A stretch of 64,000 bases of DNA, from NCBI GenBank assembly GCA_017403155.1, contig JAFQOP010000014.1:185677-249676 (forward strand), written 5' to 3'. The stretch is from Clostridia bacterium (GTDB lineage Bacteria; Bacillota; Clostridia; Oscillospirales; CAG-272). Below, one piece after another: positions 42,926-51,475 of this stretch (the stretch's first letter is position 1; each line of letters starts with the position of its first letter). The notes beneath the pieces are model-generated. The model was given only the letters and a program-made list of their open reading frames with translations. It was not told the DNA's origin and did no database searches. Made by a program: the position numbers and the translations under genes.

Positions 42926-43990
42926 TTGAAAGACGATAAAAAGAAAAAGAAGCTGAGGATATTCGACTTCACCCGCGACGGAAAGGGCGTAAGCAAGAAT
43001 AAAGCTAATATGAAGCCGGGTCTCAAGCGCTTCTTTATAACTCTAAAAGAAAACTTCGGCAAAATAGTTACAGTAAATATCATATTTGTTCTCGGTAACT
43101 TTCCGCTCATATTTCTCGTGGCGGTTCTCTCGGGATTTACCAAGGATCTGACATACGTCCCACTCGCCGACAGCTATCAGAACGTTAACGGACTGTTTGC
43201 TCTGAGCGGCGAAACGACTCCGCACATGATGACAGTGTTTGCACTCGAGGGGCTACTCGGAGAGGAATACGTAAGCACCGCCTGGTCATACGTATTCTAT
43301 GCGATAAGCGCACTCTCGCTCTTTACCTTCGGTCCAATAAACGCAGGCACAGCCTACGTGCTCCGCAACATAGTTTCGGGAGAGCCCGTATTCGTATGGA
43401 GCGACTTTAAATACGCACTTAAGAGAAATCTTCGCCAGTCACTTCCCTTAGGTGTTATCGACCTTGGCATCTCAGCTCTTCTTGTTCTTGATATCTTCTA
43501 TATGTTCTCCGAGCAGGGCTTCATCACCTCTCTCTTCTTCTGGACGAGCATCGTAATATTTATCCTTTATTTCTTTATGAGATATTATATGTACGTGCAG
43601 ATGGTAACCTTTAAGCTCTCCGTATATAAGATGTTCAAGAACGCGCTTATATTCTCCCTACTCGGCTTCAAGAGAAATATCGTAGCACTCCTCGGAATAA
43701 TCCTCTGTATCGGACTCGAGATTCTCTTCCTGTTCGGACTCGGCGGTCTGCTTATGCCGGTTGCGGTGGCAGCGCCCTTGGCGCTTCTCTTCTCCCTCTT
43801 TGCATATATGAAGGTATATGCTGCTTACTTCAAGATAAAAACGGTTATGATAGACCCATACTATGAAGCTCATCCCGAGCTCAAGCCAAGAAGCTACGAC
43901 GAGCTTGACGATGACGAAATCATCATGCGAGACGACGTAACCGAAAGCGAGCGCCTTGAGGAAATCAAAAAGCGAAACAACATCGAATAA
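42926..43990 (+). CDS. YesL/DUF624-like membrane protein
   Basis: A 354-residue protein with a highly charged start (KDDKKKKKLRIFDFTRDGKG) and about six membrane helices. FTFGPINAGTAYVLRNIVSGEPVFVWSDF resembles the GPATAGM..LR....GE segment of YesL proteins, which sit near carbohydrate ABC transporters. An acidic tail (DELDDDEIIMRDDVTESERLEEIKKRNN) follows. No transporter is adjacent. TTG start at 42926 with AGAGGAG 7 nt upstream. Function unknown. Confidence 0.75.
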   Translation: MKDDKKKKKLRIFDFTRDGKGVSKNKANMKPGLKRFFITLKENFGKIVTVNIIFVLGNFPLIFLVAVLSGFTKDLTYVPLADSYQNVNGLFALSGETTPHMMTVFALEGLLGEEYVSTAWSYVFYAISALSLFTFGPINAGTAYVLRNIVSGEPVFVWSDFKYALKRNLRQSLPLGVIDLGISALLVLDIFYMFSEQGFITSLFFWTSIVIFILYFFMRYYMYVQMVTFKLSVYKMFKNALIFSLLGFKRNIVALLGIILCIGLEILFLFGLGGLLMPVAVAAPLALLFSLFAYMKVYAAYFKIKTVMIDPYYEAHPELKPRSYDELDDDEIIMRDDVTESERLEEIKKRNNIE

Positions 43991-43993
43991 CTT

Positions 43994-44023
43994 AAAAAGG
44001 ACTTCATTTGAAGTCCTTTTTTT
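43994..44023. terminator. Bidirectional terminator
   Basis: AAAAAGGACTTC (43994-44005) pairs with GAAGTCCTTTTT, loop ATTT, T run; overlaps the pdaA stop codon region. Confidence 0.9.
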
Positions 44024-44792
44024 ACATAAATATTTCGTCAAGTGTGCCGAAGCGGTATCCCATCTCTTTCCATTTTGATATAAGTGTGGGCATTATTTCG
44101 GCATTTGTTGCCGAGGTTGGATGAAGGAGAATTATCTCCCCGCAGTGGGTATTATCCAATATCTTTTTTATAGCGCGCTCGGGTGATGGCTGACGTCCGT
44201 TGTCCCAGTCATCATAGGCAAAGCTCCAGAATACACTTCTATAGCCAAGATTATTGAGATGCTTTAGTGCCGACTCGCTGTATCTCCCCTCCGGAAAACG
44301 GAAGTATCTTGACATTTCTTTGCCTGTCCGCTCGGCATACAATGCCTCAAGAGCGCCAAGCTCCTCTTTAATCTGCTCCTCGGTATACGAGGAAATGTTC
44401 TTATGCTTGCATGTATGATTACAGATGAGATGCCCCTCCTCGCTCATTCTGTTAACCAAATCAATATTCTTGTATATTATATTATCAAGCACAAAGAAGG
44501 CTGCCCGAACGTCTTCAGCCCTTAAGGTGTCGAGTATCCTCTCAACGTTGCCGTTCTCATACCCTACGTCAAAGGTAATATATATTACCTTTTCATCACC
44601 GCAGCCCCTATCAACGCAAACCCCGTTATAGCCGTTTATCAGCCTTTCTCCATCGGTCAATTGCGGTCTTTGGTCTCCGTTTCTTTTGAAGAACCAGTTG
44701 TATTCCGGCTCTACCGCACACACGCCCAAGGAAAATTGCATTAACATAAGCACAATGGCTAAGAGAATTATTATTAATTTTTGTCTTTTCAT
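44022..44792 (-). CDS. pdaA: PdaA-type peptidoglycan N-acetylmuramic acid deacetylase
   Basis: A 256-residue polysaccharide deacetylase with signal peptide (KLIIILLAIVLMLMQFSLGVCA). The NodB motifs are ITFDVGYENG (motif 1), HLICNHTCKHKN (metal His pair), RYFRFPEGRYSE, and IILLHPTS. The FDxGYENG form and the N-terminal YNWFFKRNGDQRP match PdaA, which with CwlD makes muramic-delta-lactam in spore cortex. I use ATG 44792; upstream in-frame codons lack a signal-like start. The ribosome-binding site is weak (AAGG). Confidence 0.9.
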   Translation of the reverse strand: MKRQKLIIILLAIVLMLMQFSLGVCAVEPEYNWFFKRNGDQRPQLTDGERLINGYNGVCVDRGCGDEKVIYITFDVGYENGNVERILDTLRAEDVRAAFFVLDNIIYKNIDLVNRMSEEGHLICNHTCKHKNISSYTEEQIKEELGALEALYAERTGKEMSRYFRFPEGRYSESALKHLNNLGYRSVFWSFAYDDWDNGRQPSPERAIKKILDNTHCGEIILLHPTSATNAEIMPTLISKWKEMGYRFGTLDEIFM

Positions 44793-44861
44793 AAAAACCT
44801 TTTTTATTTTTATTATCCCCGCAAAAAAGAAAGTCAAAAAGACAAAAAACAGGAAAAAAAG

Positions 44862-44889
44862 AAAGGATGTACCGTCGGGTACATCCTTT
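44862..44889 (-). terminator. Terminator of rpsU
   Basis: AAAGGATGTACC/GGTACATCCTTT, loop about 5 nt; T run on the minus strand. Confidence 0.88.
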
Positions 44890-44894
44890 AATTC

Positions 44895-45071
44895 TTACTT
44901 ATACTTGCGCTTTCTAGCTGCCTCAGACTTCTTCTTGCGCTTTACGCTGGGCTTCTCGTAGCACTCTCTCTTGCGGAGCTCGCTAAGAACGCCGGACTTA
45001 ACGCACTGTCTCTTGAAACGACGAAGCGCGCTGTCGAGAGTCTCATTCTCTTTTACTCTGATTTCTGCCAT
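44895..45071 (-). CDS. rpsU: Ribosomal protein S21
   Basis: A 58-residue basic 30S protein. [20 protein letters not shown] and [20 protein letters not shown] are the S21 signature. It has a consensus SigA promoter, a leader of about 55 nt and its own terminator. Found by reading the minus strand; too short for many gene finders. Confidence 0.97.
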   Translation of the reverse strand: MAEIRVKENETLDSALRRFKRQCVKSGVLSELRKRECYEKPSVKRKKKSEAARKRKYK

Positions 45072-45129
45072 CTTTATTTCCCCTCCCTTCGCTGTGCAAA
45101 GAGATACAATCTCATATCTTCACTCAATC

Positions 45130-45158
45130 ATTATAATGTATTTTCTTTAGTTTGTCAA
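45130..45158 (-). promoter_or_regulatory. Consensus SigA promoter of rpsU
   Basis: TTGACA (complement of 45153-45158), 17 bp, TATAAT (complement of 45130-45135), just after the folD stop. Confidence 0.92.
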
Positions 45159-45177
45159 TAGATTTTGAAAAATATTA

Positions 45178-46035
45178 TTATTTATCCGAGAATTTCTTCT
45201 TTGCTGCGGTTAATGTATTCTTCAAAAGCATAGTAATAGTCATAGGACCGACGCCTCCCGGCACGGGGGTAATCATAGACACCTTATCAAGCACTCCGTC
45301 GTAATCAACGTCTCCCATGAGCTTACCGTTATCGAGACGGTTGATACCTACGTCGATTACTACCGCCCCCGGCTTTATCATATCGGCTGTTACGAAGCCT
45401 GCCCTACCGATTGCAACAACGAGAATATCCGCTCTCCTTGTAACCGATGCAAGGTCGACAGTTTTCGAGTGGCAGACGGTAACAGTGCCGTCCTTTGCAA
45501 GAAGAAGCTGGGACATAGGCTTGCCGACGATGTTGCTCCTGCCGAGCACAACGCACTCCTTGCCCCTGATATCAACGTTGTAGAAGCTCAGAAGCTCCAT
45601 AATTCCGGCAGGTGTGCAAGGAAGAAGGTCATACTTACCGAGCATGATCTTGCCCACGTTTGTTGGATGAAAGGCATCGACGTCCTTCTCTGGCAGGATG
45701 GAGTTAATCACCCTATCCTCGTTTATATGCTTAGGCAGCGGAAGCTGGACCAGAATACCGTGTATCGAGTCGTCGGCATTCAGCTCCCCAATTTTTTCCA
45801 GCAGCTCCTCCTCGGTTGTCTCGGCGGGCATAGGAATTTGCAAGGAATACATGCCGACCTCGGTGCAGCCCTTATGCTTATTTCTGACGTAAACCTGCGA
45901 TGCAGGGTCTTCTCCTACTATAATCACAGCAAGCCCGGGAGCAACACCGTGCTCCTCGCGAAAGAGCGCAACCTCCCTCGCTATTTCCTCTCTGACGCTC
46001 GCTGAAACGACTTTTCCGTTGATGATTTCTGCCAT
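45178..46035 (-). CDS. folD: Bifunctional methylenetetrahydrofolate dehydrogenase/cyclohydrolase
   Basis: A 285-residue enzyme converting 5,10-methylene-THF to 10-formyl-THF. YVRNKHKGCTEVGMYS carries the catalytic lysine; ILVQLPLPKHI and the NADP motif VLGRSNIVGKPMSQLLL are FolD signatures, as is TPVPGGVGPMT. Last gene of the Rrf2-lgt-folD minus-strand group (13-nt gap from lgt). Confidence 0.97.
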   Translation of the reverse strand: MAEIINGKVVSASVREEIAREVALFREEHGVAPGLAVIIVGEDPASQVYVRNKHKGCTEVGMYSLQIPMPAETTEEELLEKIGELNADDSIHGILVQLPLPKHINEDRVINSILPEKDVDAFHPTNVGKIMLGKYDLLPCTPAGIMELLSFYNVDIRGKECVVLGRSNIVGKPMSQLLLAKDGTVTVCHSKTVDLASVTRRADILVVAIGRAGFVTADMIKPGAVVIDVGINRLDNGKLMGDVDYDGVLDKVSMITPVPGGVGPMTITMLLKNTLTAAKKKFSDK

Positions 46036-46048
46036 AATATTTTTTTCC

Positions 46049-47155
46049 TTATTTTTTCTTTTCTTCCATTTCTCTCTTGAAGAATGGCTTATCGTATTTC
46101 TTCACTCCAAGGTAGATAAGAGCACCGAGGCAAACTACAAAAATAGCACCTCCAAGCACCTGGCTTATCCTCTGCTCCGGAATAACGGCAACACTCTTTA
46201 TCAGCGCTGTATCAAGTATTATCGTAAGAACAGACACCGCAGCTGTTGCAAGCGAGGAATACGAAATAATCCTTGCGCGAAGGTCGAGCTCTTCCTTCTT
46301 GAAGAGCTTCACAATATCCTTGTAGAACCAAAGAATTACACAAACAGCCCCGATGAGAAGAATGCCGAATATAAGCTGAAGTATTCCAAACGGACCTATC
46401 CAAAGGCTATCGGTGCGAAGTCCCTCGATAAACATACGGCCAAGACCGTACCAGCCGAATACCGCAACCATCACCTGTCCGTCGTATTTGCGCTTCTTGT
46501 AAAAGATGTTGATAAGGATAACACCGATAATATTCCAGAGCGACTCATAGAAAAAGCAAGGATGCACACCGAGTGTACCGTTAAGTATTCCCTCGTATTC
46601 TGCAGTGCTTATGAACTTCTTCAGCTCGCGCGCAATTTTTGGCGAGCACATGCGCCAAGGGGCGCTTGTCACACTGCCATATGCCTCGACGTTCATAAAA
46701 TTGCCCCATCTGCCTATTGCCTGTGCCAAAATAAGACCGGGAGAGATGCAGTCGCCAAGCACACGGAAGGGTATCTTCTTCACCTTTGATACGACGAATA
46801 CCGTGATCCCCCCCGCAATAATACCGCCGTATATCGCAAGACCGCCGTTGCGTATATTTATCACGTCAAGGAAGGAGTTGTATCTTCCCTCCCCCAGCGT
46901 GGTAAGCACGTAGTAAAGTCGCGCACCGATTATACCGATCGGCACGGTAAAGATTGCATAGTCGAGAATATCCGAGCTCGTTATGCCAACCTTGCTCGCA
47001 CGGAACATGGTATATACGACCGCAAGCAAGATTCCCACCGTGATAATAAGCGCATACCACTTGATATCTATACCGAAAATTGTAAAAGCTACCTCATTGA
47101 CCGAGAATTCCCCGATACCGAGCCCGGGGAAGGATACGGTATGTGTTGTACCCAT
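46049..47155 (-). CDS. lgt: Prolipoprotein diacylglyceryl transferase
   Basis: A 368-residue membrane enzyme adding diacylglycerol to lipoprotein cysteines. IRNGGLAIYGGIIAGG and the signature GRWGNFMNVEAYG with HPCFFYESLWN are diagnostic. The C-terminal 100 residues (from about 270) add an extra pair of hydrophobic segments beyond the usual 260-290 residue Lgt, ending in a Lys-rich tail. Cotranscribed with the Rrf2 regulator (11 nt) and folD. Confidence 0.95.
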   Translation of the reverse strand: MGTTHTVSFPGLGIGEFSVNEVAFTIFGIDIKWYALIITVGILLAVVYTMFRASKVGITSSDILDYAIFTVPIGIIGARLYYVLTTLGEGRYNSFLDVINIRNGGLAIYGGIIAGGITVFVVSKVKKIPFRVLGDCISPGLILAQAIGRWGNFMNVEAYGSVTSAPWRMCSPKIARELKKFISTAEYEGILNGTLGVHPCFFYESLWNIIGVILINIFYKKRKYDGQVMVAVFGWYGLGRMFIEGLRTDSLWIGPFGILQLIFGILLIGAVCVILWFYKDIVKLFKKEELDLRARIISYSSLATAAVSVLTIILDTALIKSVAVIPEQRISQVLGGAIFVVCLGALIYLGVKKYDKPFFKREMEEKKK

Positions 47156-47166
47156 AATTGTCTCCG

Positions 47167-47586
47167 TTAATTTAAAGAATATTTTTTTGAGAGAACGTCA
47201 CCGATTGTAATTCCCTCCAGCTTTTTTGCCACGTCAAAGCTGATTGACTCAAATATATGATGATAAATACAGGAGGTCTTGTCAGGATTGAGAGTGCAGC
47301 CCTCCCCGTGCTCAAGACATCTTGATATGATTATCGGCCCATCGATAAGCTCTATTATAGCCCGCAAGGTTATCTTATCGGGAGAAACGTTGAGCTTATA
47401 TCCGCCCCTGACACCCTTATACGACTTCACAAATTCACTTTGCACAAGCTTATGAAGTATTTTGAGGGTAAAGCGCTGGGTGACGGATATCTCCTCGGAG
47501 AGAGTTTTGGCATCCACCCTATCCTCATGCGTTGCAAGAGCGCCGAGAATCCTGAGCGCGTAATCCGATTCCAGAGTAATTCTCAT
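47167..47586 (-). CDS. Rrf2-family transcriptional regulator
   Basis: A 139-residue winged-helix regulator. MRITLESDYALRILGALATHE, SEEISVTQRFTLKILHKLVQ and YKGVRGGYKLNVSPDKITL are typical Rrf2. The wing-proximal region has three cysteines (RCLEHGEGCTLNPDKTSCIYHH; spacing 6 and 8), as in iron-sulfur or redox-sensing members such as IscR. Targets unknown; it could control the following lgt-folD genes. A hairpin (47616-47641) lies in its leader. Confidence 0.88.
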   Translation of the reverse strand: MRITLESDYALRILGALATHEDRVDAKTLSEEISVTQRFTLKILHKLVQSEFVKSYKGVRGGYKLNVSPDKITLRAIIELIDGPIIISRCLEHGEGCTLNPDKTSCIYHHIFESISFDVAKKLEGITIGDVLSKKYSLN

Positions 47587-47615
47587 TTATACGTCCGCCG
47601 TCATATTTTAATTAT

Positions 47616-47641
47616 GGGATTCTCCTTATGCGAAGAATCCC
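47616..47641 (-). other. Hairpin between the PRPP synthetase and Rrf2 genes
   Basis: GGGATTCT/AGAATCCC with 10-nt loop, no T run: an imperfect terminator or a leader structure. Confidence 0.4.
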
Positions 47642-47659
47642 ATCAAAAAGCTTTATAAA

Positions 47660-48772
47660 TCAGCCCTTCTTATGCTTGTCGAGAATCTTATGTATTTTCT
47701 TAGACTGATCAAGAAGGTGGCTTATGGTCTGGTCGTGATTAAGAGTGTCGATAATATATGCAACGTACTTGCACATATTAACCTCCTGATACCACTCGCG
47801 AGCGAGGAGCTCGGGCATTCTGTAAACGAGGTTTGTTGTAAAAATCTTGTCGAAAATGCCCTCGTTGTACGCTGCATCCATATGCTCCAAACCGTTGCAG
47901 AAAAGTCCGAAGGTAGCGAATACAAAGATTCTCTTCGCGCCCTTTTCCTTGAGCTGCCTTGCAACATCGATAACCGAGTCGCCCGAGGAGATCATATCGT
48001 CAACTACAATAACGTCCTTGTCCTTGACGTCTCTACCGAGATACTCGTGCGCAACTATGGGGTTCTTGCCGTTTATGATAACGGAATAGTCGCGGCGCTT
48101 GTAGAACATACCGAGATCTATACCCATAACGGAGGAATAATACATGCACTTCGCCATTCCGCCCTCGTCGGGAGAAATGATCATGGTCTTATCGGGAGAT
48201 ATTTCTATGTCGGGATAGGAGTGAAGGAGCGCTTTGATCATCTGGTAGGAGCTTCTGACGTTCTCAAAGCCGCTGAGCGGAATAGAATTCTGAACTCTGG
48301 GGTCGTGAGCATCAAAGGTAATGATGTTGGTGATGCCCATGTTCACAAGCTCCTGGAGCGCAAGAGCACAGTCGAGCGACTCTCTGCCCGATCTCTTATG
48401 CTGTCTGCCCTCATAGAGCATCGGCATAATCACGCTGATTCTACGCGCCTTGCCACCGATTGCGCCTATGATACGCTTGATATCCTGAAAATGATCATCA
48501 GGACTCATAGGAACAGTCTGACCGTACATTTTGTAGGTAACGCCGTGATTGAATACATCACAAATGATGTATACGTCATTTCCTCTCAAAGACTGGTGAA
48601 TAGTTCCCTTAGCCTCGCCGCTACCAAAACGGGGGCAGGAGGAATTGATGAGGAACGTGGTCTCGGAATCGTGGCGACGCCACTCCCTGAGATAAGAATC
48701 AACCTCGCTGGTAAAGTCTTCGCATCCGCGCATTCCGATTACGCTCAAATCGCCGTACAAAGTGTCCTTCAT
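47660..48772 (-). CDS. prs: Ribose-phosphate pyrophosphokinase (PRPP synthetase)
   Basis: A 370-residue enzyme making PRPP from ribose-5-P and ATP. FDAHDPRVQNSIPL is the divalent-metal and ATP segment; VIVVDDMISSGDSVIDVARQL is the PRPP loop; YEGRQHKRSGRESLDC is the flexible loop region. It is longer than Bacillus Prs (317) and differs at the N-terminus, so it belongs to a divergent clostridial group. It has its own SigA promoter. Confidence 0.9.
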   Translation of the reverse strand: MKDTLYGDLSVIGMRGCEDFTSEVDSYLREWRRHDSETTFLINSSCPRFGSGEAKGTIHQSLRGNDVYIICDVFNHGVTYKMYGQTVPMSPDDHFQDIKRIIGAIGGKARRISVIMPMLYEGRQHKRSGRESLDCALALQELVNMGITNIITFDAHDPRVQNSIPLSGFENVRSSYQMIKALLHSYPDIEISPDKTMIISPDEGGMAKCMYYSSVMGIDLGMFYKRRDYSVIINGKNPIVAHEYLGRDVKDKDVIVVDDMISSGDSVIDVARQLKEKGAKRIFVFATFGLFCNGLEHMDAAYNEGIFDKIFTTNLVYRMPELLAREWYQEVNMCKYVAYIIDTLNHDQTISHLLDQSKKIHKILDKHKKG

Positions 48773-48815
48773 TTTTACTCTCCGTTATTAATTTTTTAAA
48801 AAACAATACAAATAC

Positions 48816-48844
48816 ATTATAAACTATAAATAGTTTAAAGTCAA
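48816..48844 (-). promoter_or_regulatory. SigA promoter of the PRPP synthetase gene
   Basis: TTGACT (complement of 48839-48844), 17 bp, TATAAT (complement of 48816-48821). Confidence 0.82.
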
Positions 48845-48923
48845 TATGCAAAACGACAAAAGAGGACTTAACTTTTTGATATTTTTGTCCTTTTTGCCAA
48901 ATACACACCAAAAAGGAGCACTT

Positions 48924-49334
48924 ATGCCAAAGTACACAGAATCGGGAAAAATGACAGTACGCGCGTACACCGCCTCGGGCGCCCTGCCCGTTGGAGGCAC
49001 GGTTATACGTGTTATAGGAGTTGATGAAAACAACAGATATATAAACTACTCAATCATAACCGACGAGGACGGAGTTAGCATTATACGCGAGCTCCCTACC
49101 CCCGACAAGGCGCTCTCGCTCTCCCCCGATGCAAGGTCAACTCCCTATGCCGTCTACGACGTTGAGGCAAGTGCCCCCGGTTATTACACAAAGAGAATTT
49201 ACAACGTGGCTGTATTTTCGGGCGAGGATGCAATTTTACCTATAAATATGATACCCATATCGATTAACGGAGACGGAGAAATGTATCCGCGCGACACTCT
49301 CGATACCACCGTCAGCGAAAACGAGCTTTTGTGA
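48924..49334 (+). CDS. Small beta-sandwich protein next to the SleC-like gene
   Basis: A 137-residue protein. MTVRAYTASGALPVGGTVIRVIG, ITDEDGVSIIRELPTPDK and YDVEASAPGYYTKRIYNVAVF read as a carboxypeptidase-regulatory/CnaB-like Ig fold. I recall similar sequence as the N-terminal part of some clostridial SleC-type cortex proteins; here it is a separate gene, 7 nt before the SleC-like one. It may assist or inhibit the enzyme (inference). AAGGAG precedes ATG 48924. No clear SigA promoter is seen upstream, which would suit a sporulation sigma factor. Confidence 0.7.
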   Translation: MPKYTESGKMTVRAYTASGALPVGGTVIRVIGVDENNRYINYSIITDEDGVSIIRELPTPDKALSLSPDARSTPYAVYDVEASAPGYYTKRIYNVAVFSGEDAILPINMIPISINGDGEMYPRDTLDTTVSENELL

Positions 49335-49341
49335 GGAAAAA

Positions 49342-50745
49342 ATGATAGAATATCCTGTTATACCTGAAAACATAGTAATTCACCTCGGTGCTCCGGGCAG
49401 CGATGCGCCAAACGTTACCGAGAGCTTTGCAGACTATATAAAAAACGTTGCCTCCAGTGAAATCTTTCCAACCTGGCCGAGGGAGGCACTCATCGCCAAC
49501 ATACTCGCCCAGATATCTGTTGCCCTCAACAGAGTCTATACCGAATACTACCGCAGTGCGGGATACGATTTTGATATAACCTCCTCCATAGCACACGACC
49601 AGTCATACGTCTATCAGAGGAATATTTTCGCAAACATATCCGAGCTTGTCGACGAGATATTCAACACCTATCTGAAGCGTCCCGAATTTATCGAGCCTCT
49701 TTACGCTACCTTTTGCGACGGAGTTGAGGTTACCTGCAACGGACTATCTCAATGGGGCTCGGTGGAGCTGGCAAATCAGGGGCTTGATGCCTTTGAAATA
49801 CTGAAAAGATATTACGGCACGAATCTCGACGTTGTAAGCAACGTAAGCGTAGAGAGTGTCGAGGGGAGCGCCCCACCTACCTCAATCAGAGAGGGAGACA
49901 CGGGCAGAGACGTCGAGCTGATACAGACAAAGCTCAACCGCATATCCTCAAATTATCCGGGAATACCGAAAATATACCCAACCGACGGTTTTTTTGGCGA
50001 GAGCACCACTGCTGCCGTGCGTAAATTTCAGGAGGTATTCAACCTTGAGGCGGACGGTGTCGTAGGAAAAAACACCTGGTACAGAATTCAGTTTATATAC
50101 AATGCGGTAAAAAGGCTCTCCGCGCTCAATTCAGAGGGACTTCGGCTCTCCGACCTCTCAACAGCCTACCCTGCCGAGCTGAGCGAAGGAGACGTATCTG
50201 CGGGAGTGCTTGTGCTTCAGTATTATCTGCACTACATTGCCGCATTTATTCCAAGCGTGCTCGACCTGTCGGTCGACGGCTCCTTCGGTGCAGGAACGAG
50301 GGAGTCGGTCATTTCCTTTCAAAAAACCTACGGCTTGCCCGAGACGGGTGTCGTCGACCGTGCGGTCTGGGACGAAATTGAGGCGGCATACTACTCCTAT
50401 CTCAGAAGCATTCCTTACCGATTTACAGAAGGGGCTCCACTTCCCTTCCCGGGCAGAATTCTGCGCGCAGGAATAGAAGGAGATGACGTGCTTGCACTGC
50501 AGCGGTATCTTAATTATATCGGCAGAACGTATACGGAAATACCCGAGATTGCCGAGGACGGCATCTTCGGTCCCTCCACCGAGAGCGCTCTTGCCGAGTT
50601 TATCAGAATTTTCGGTATCGAAGCAGTCCCGAGCCGAGTTGGGGCGGTGCTCTGGAATGCCATAGCAAGTGTCTACGACGATCTCTACGTCGGCAATACC
50701 GCCGAAGCCGGTCAGTATTCGGGCAGAGTAATTTCGGAGGAATAG
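49342..50745 (+). CDS. SleC-like spore cortex protein: SpoIID domain with peptidoglycan-binding repeats
   Basis: A 467-residue protein. Residues about 1-175 are a SpoIID/LytB-type domain: YIKNVASSEIFPTWPREAL with the probable catalytic Glu, NILAQISVALNRVYTEYYR, YDFDITSS, and LSQWGSVELANQGLDAFEIL. Three PG_binding_1 repeats follow (GDTGRDVELIQTKLNRI; LDLSVDGSFGAGTRESVI; GDDVLALQRYLNYIG). This matches SleC, the lytic transglycosylase that degrades cortex at germination in Clostridium. No signal peptide, as expected for a protein made in the mother cell. SleC is normally activated by Csp proteases; none is seen here. GAGG precedes the ATG. Confidence 0.85.
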   Translation: MIEYPVIPENIVIHLGAPGSDAPNVTESFADYIKNVASSEIFPTWPREALIANILAQISVALNRVYTEYYRSAGYDFDITSSIAHDQSYVYQRNIFANISELVDEIFNTYLKRPEFIEPLYATFCDGVEVTCNGLSQWGSVELANQGLDAFEILKRYYGTNLDVVSNVSVESVEGSAPPTSIREGDTGRDVELIQTKLNRISSNYPGIPKIYPTDGFFGESTTAAVRKFQEVFNLEADGVVGKNTWYRIQFIYNAVKRLSALNSEGLRLSDLSTAYPAELSEGDVSAGVLVLQYYLHYIAAFIPSVLDLSVDGSFGAGTRESVISFQKTYGLPETGVVDRAVWDEIEAAYYSYLRSIPYRFTEGAPLPFPGRILRAGIEGDDVLALQRYLNYIGRTYTEIPEIAEDGIFGPSTESALAEFIRIFGIEAVPSRVGAVLWNAIASVYDDLYVGNTAEAGQYSGRVISEE

Positions 50746-50883
50746 CGTGAATTGTTACAACGTAACAGTCATGCCTTTGGTTAATTCACGCGCAAATTTT
50801 AGCTATTCGGAGCCTTATTCCGAATAGCCGCCAAAGCGGTTCCGAAAATTTATTAAGAATTTGTGCGGTCGCCTCCGGGCGAC
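50745..50883 (+). other. Multi-hairpin intergenic element
   Basis: Five perfect inverted repeats in 139 nt: GCGTGAATT/AATTCACGC (50745-50753, 50783-50791) enclosing GTTAC/GTAAC (50754-50766); GCTATTCGG/CCGAATAGC (50802-50828); CCGC/GCGG (50828-50839); GTCGCC/GGCGAC (50868-50883). No T runs. Possibly a structured leader of the next gene, a small RNA, or a repeat family. Confidence 0.6.
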
Positions 50884-50898
50884 AGAATGGAGAATAAT

Positions 50899-51447
50899 AT
50901 GTATAATATCCAAGACAAAACGGCTGTTATAAGGGAGATAAAACGGTATCTTTACGACGTGGCACACAATATGTATCCCCAAATGAAGAGCACGACGGTT
51001 GACGGAATATTCGACGCCGAAAGCGCCGAGGTCGTGCGCGAGTATCAGAAAATACGGGGACTTCCTATAAACGGAAGTGTCGATTATATTACATTCCTCG
51101 CTCTTGCGAAGGATTATGAAAATGTACTCAGAAAAAAAGAACAGCGTGATTTTATTCTCTCGGGTACTCCCTTTTCCTACTCGCGCGGTGATTACGGAGA
51201 CGACGTCAGGGTGATAAACCTGATACTCTCCGAGCTGTCGGACGTCTATCGGAGTCTGCCTCACGTCGGCAAGGGCAGCTACTACTCCGCATACACGTGT
51301 GCGGCGGTACGGGAAATGAGAAAAGTATTTATGATGGAGGACTCGGATGAGGTAGACGCCGCATTGTACGAACGAATGCTGACGGAGCTCGACGCGATTC
51401 AAAGAAACAAAAGGCATAATGATTTAAAGAACAAGGAATGGGCATAA
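50899..51447 (+). CDS. Peptidoglycan-binding domain protein
   Basis: A 182-residue protein with two degenerate PG_binding_1 repeats: REIKRYLYDVAHN...TVDGIFDAESAEVVREYQKIRGLP and GDYGDDVRVINLILSELSDVY. It has no catalytic domain and no signal peptide. I chose ATG 50899 because GGAG lies 6 nt upstream; ATG 50887 is in frame but overlaps that site. It sits between the SleC-like gene and a Clp ATPase; a cortex-binding accessory is a reasonable guess. Confidence 0.78.
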   Translation: MYNIQDKTAVIREIKRYLYDVAHNMYPQMKSTTVDGIFDAESAEVVREYQKIRGLPINGSVDYITFLALAKDYENVLRKKEQRDFILSGTPFSYSRGDYGDDVRVINLILSELSDVYRSLPHVGKGSYYSAYTCAAVREMRKVFMMEDSDEVDAALYERMLTELDAIQRNKRHNDLKNKEWA

Positions 51448-51475
51448 TTATCAAAAAAAGAAAAAAGAGGTTTAA

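Noticed and set aside
47672..48799. A 375-codon frame antisense to the PRPP synthetase gene
   Set aside because: Sense gene motifs are clear; the antisense frame lacks a ribosome-binding site and similarity.
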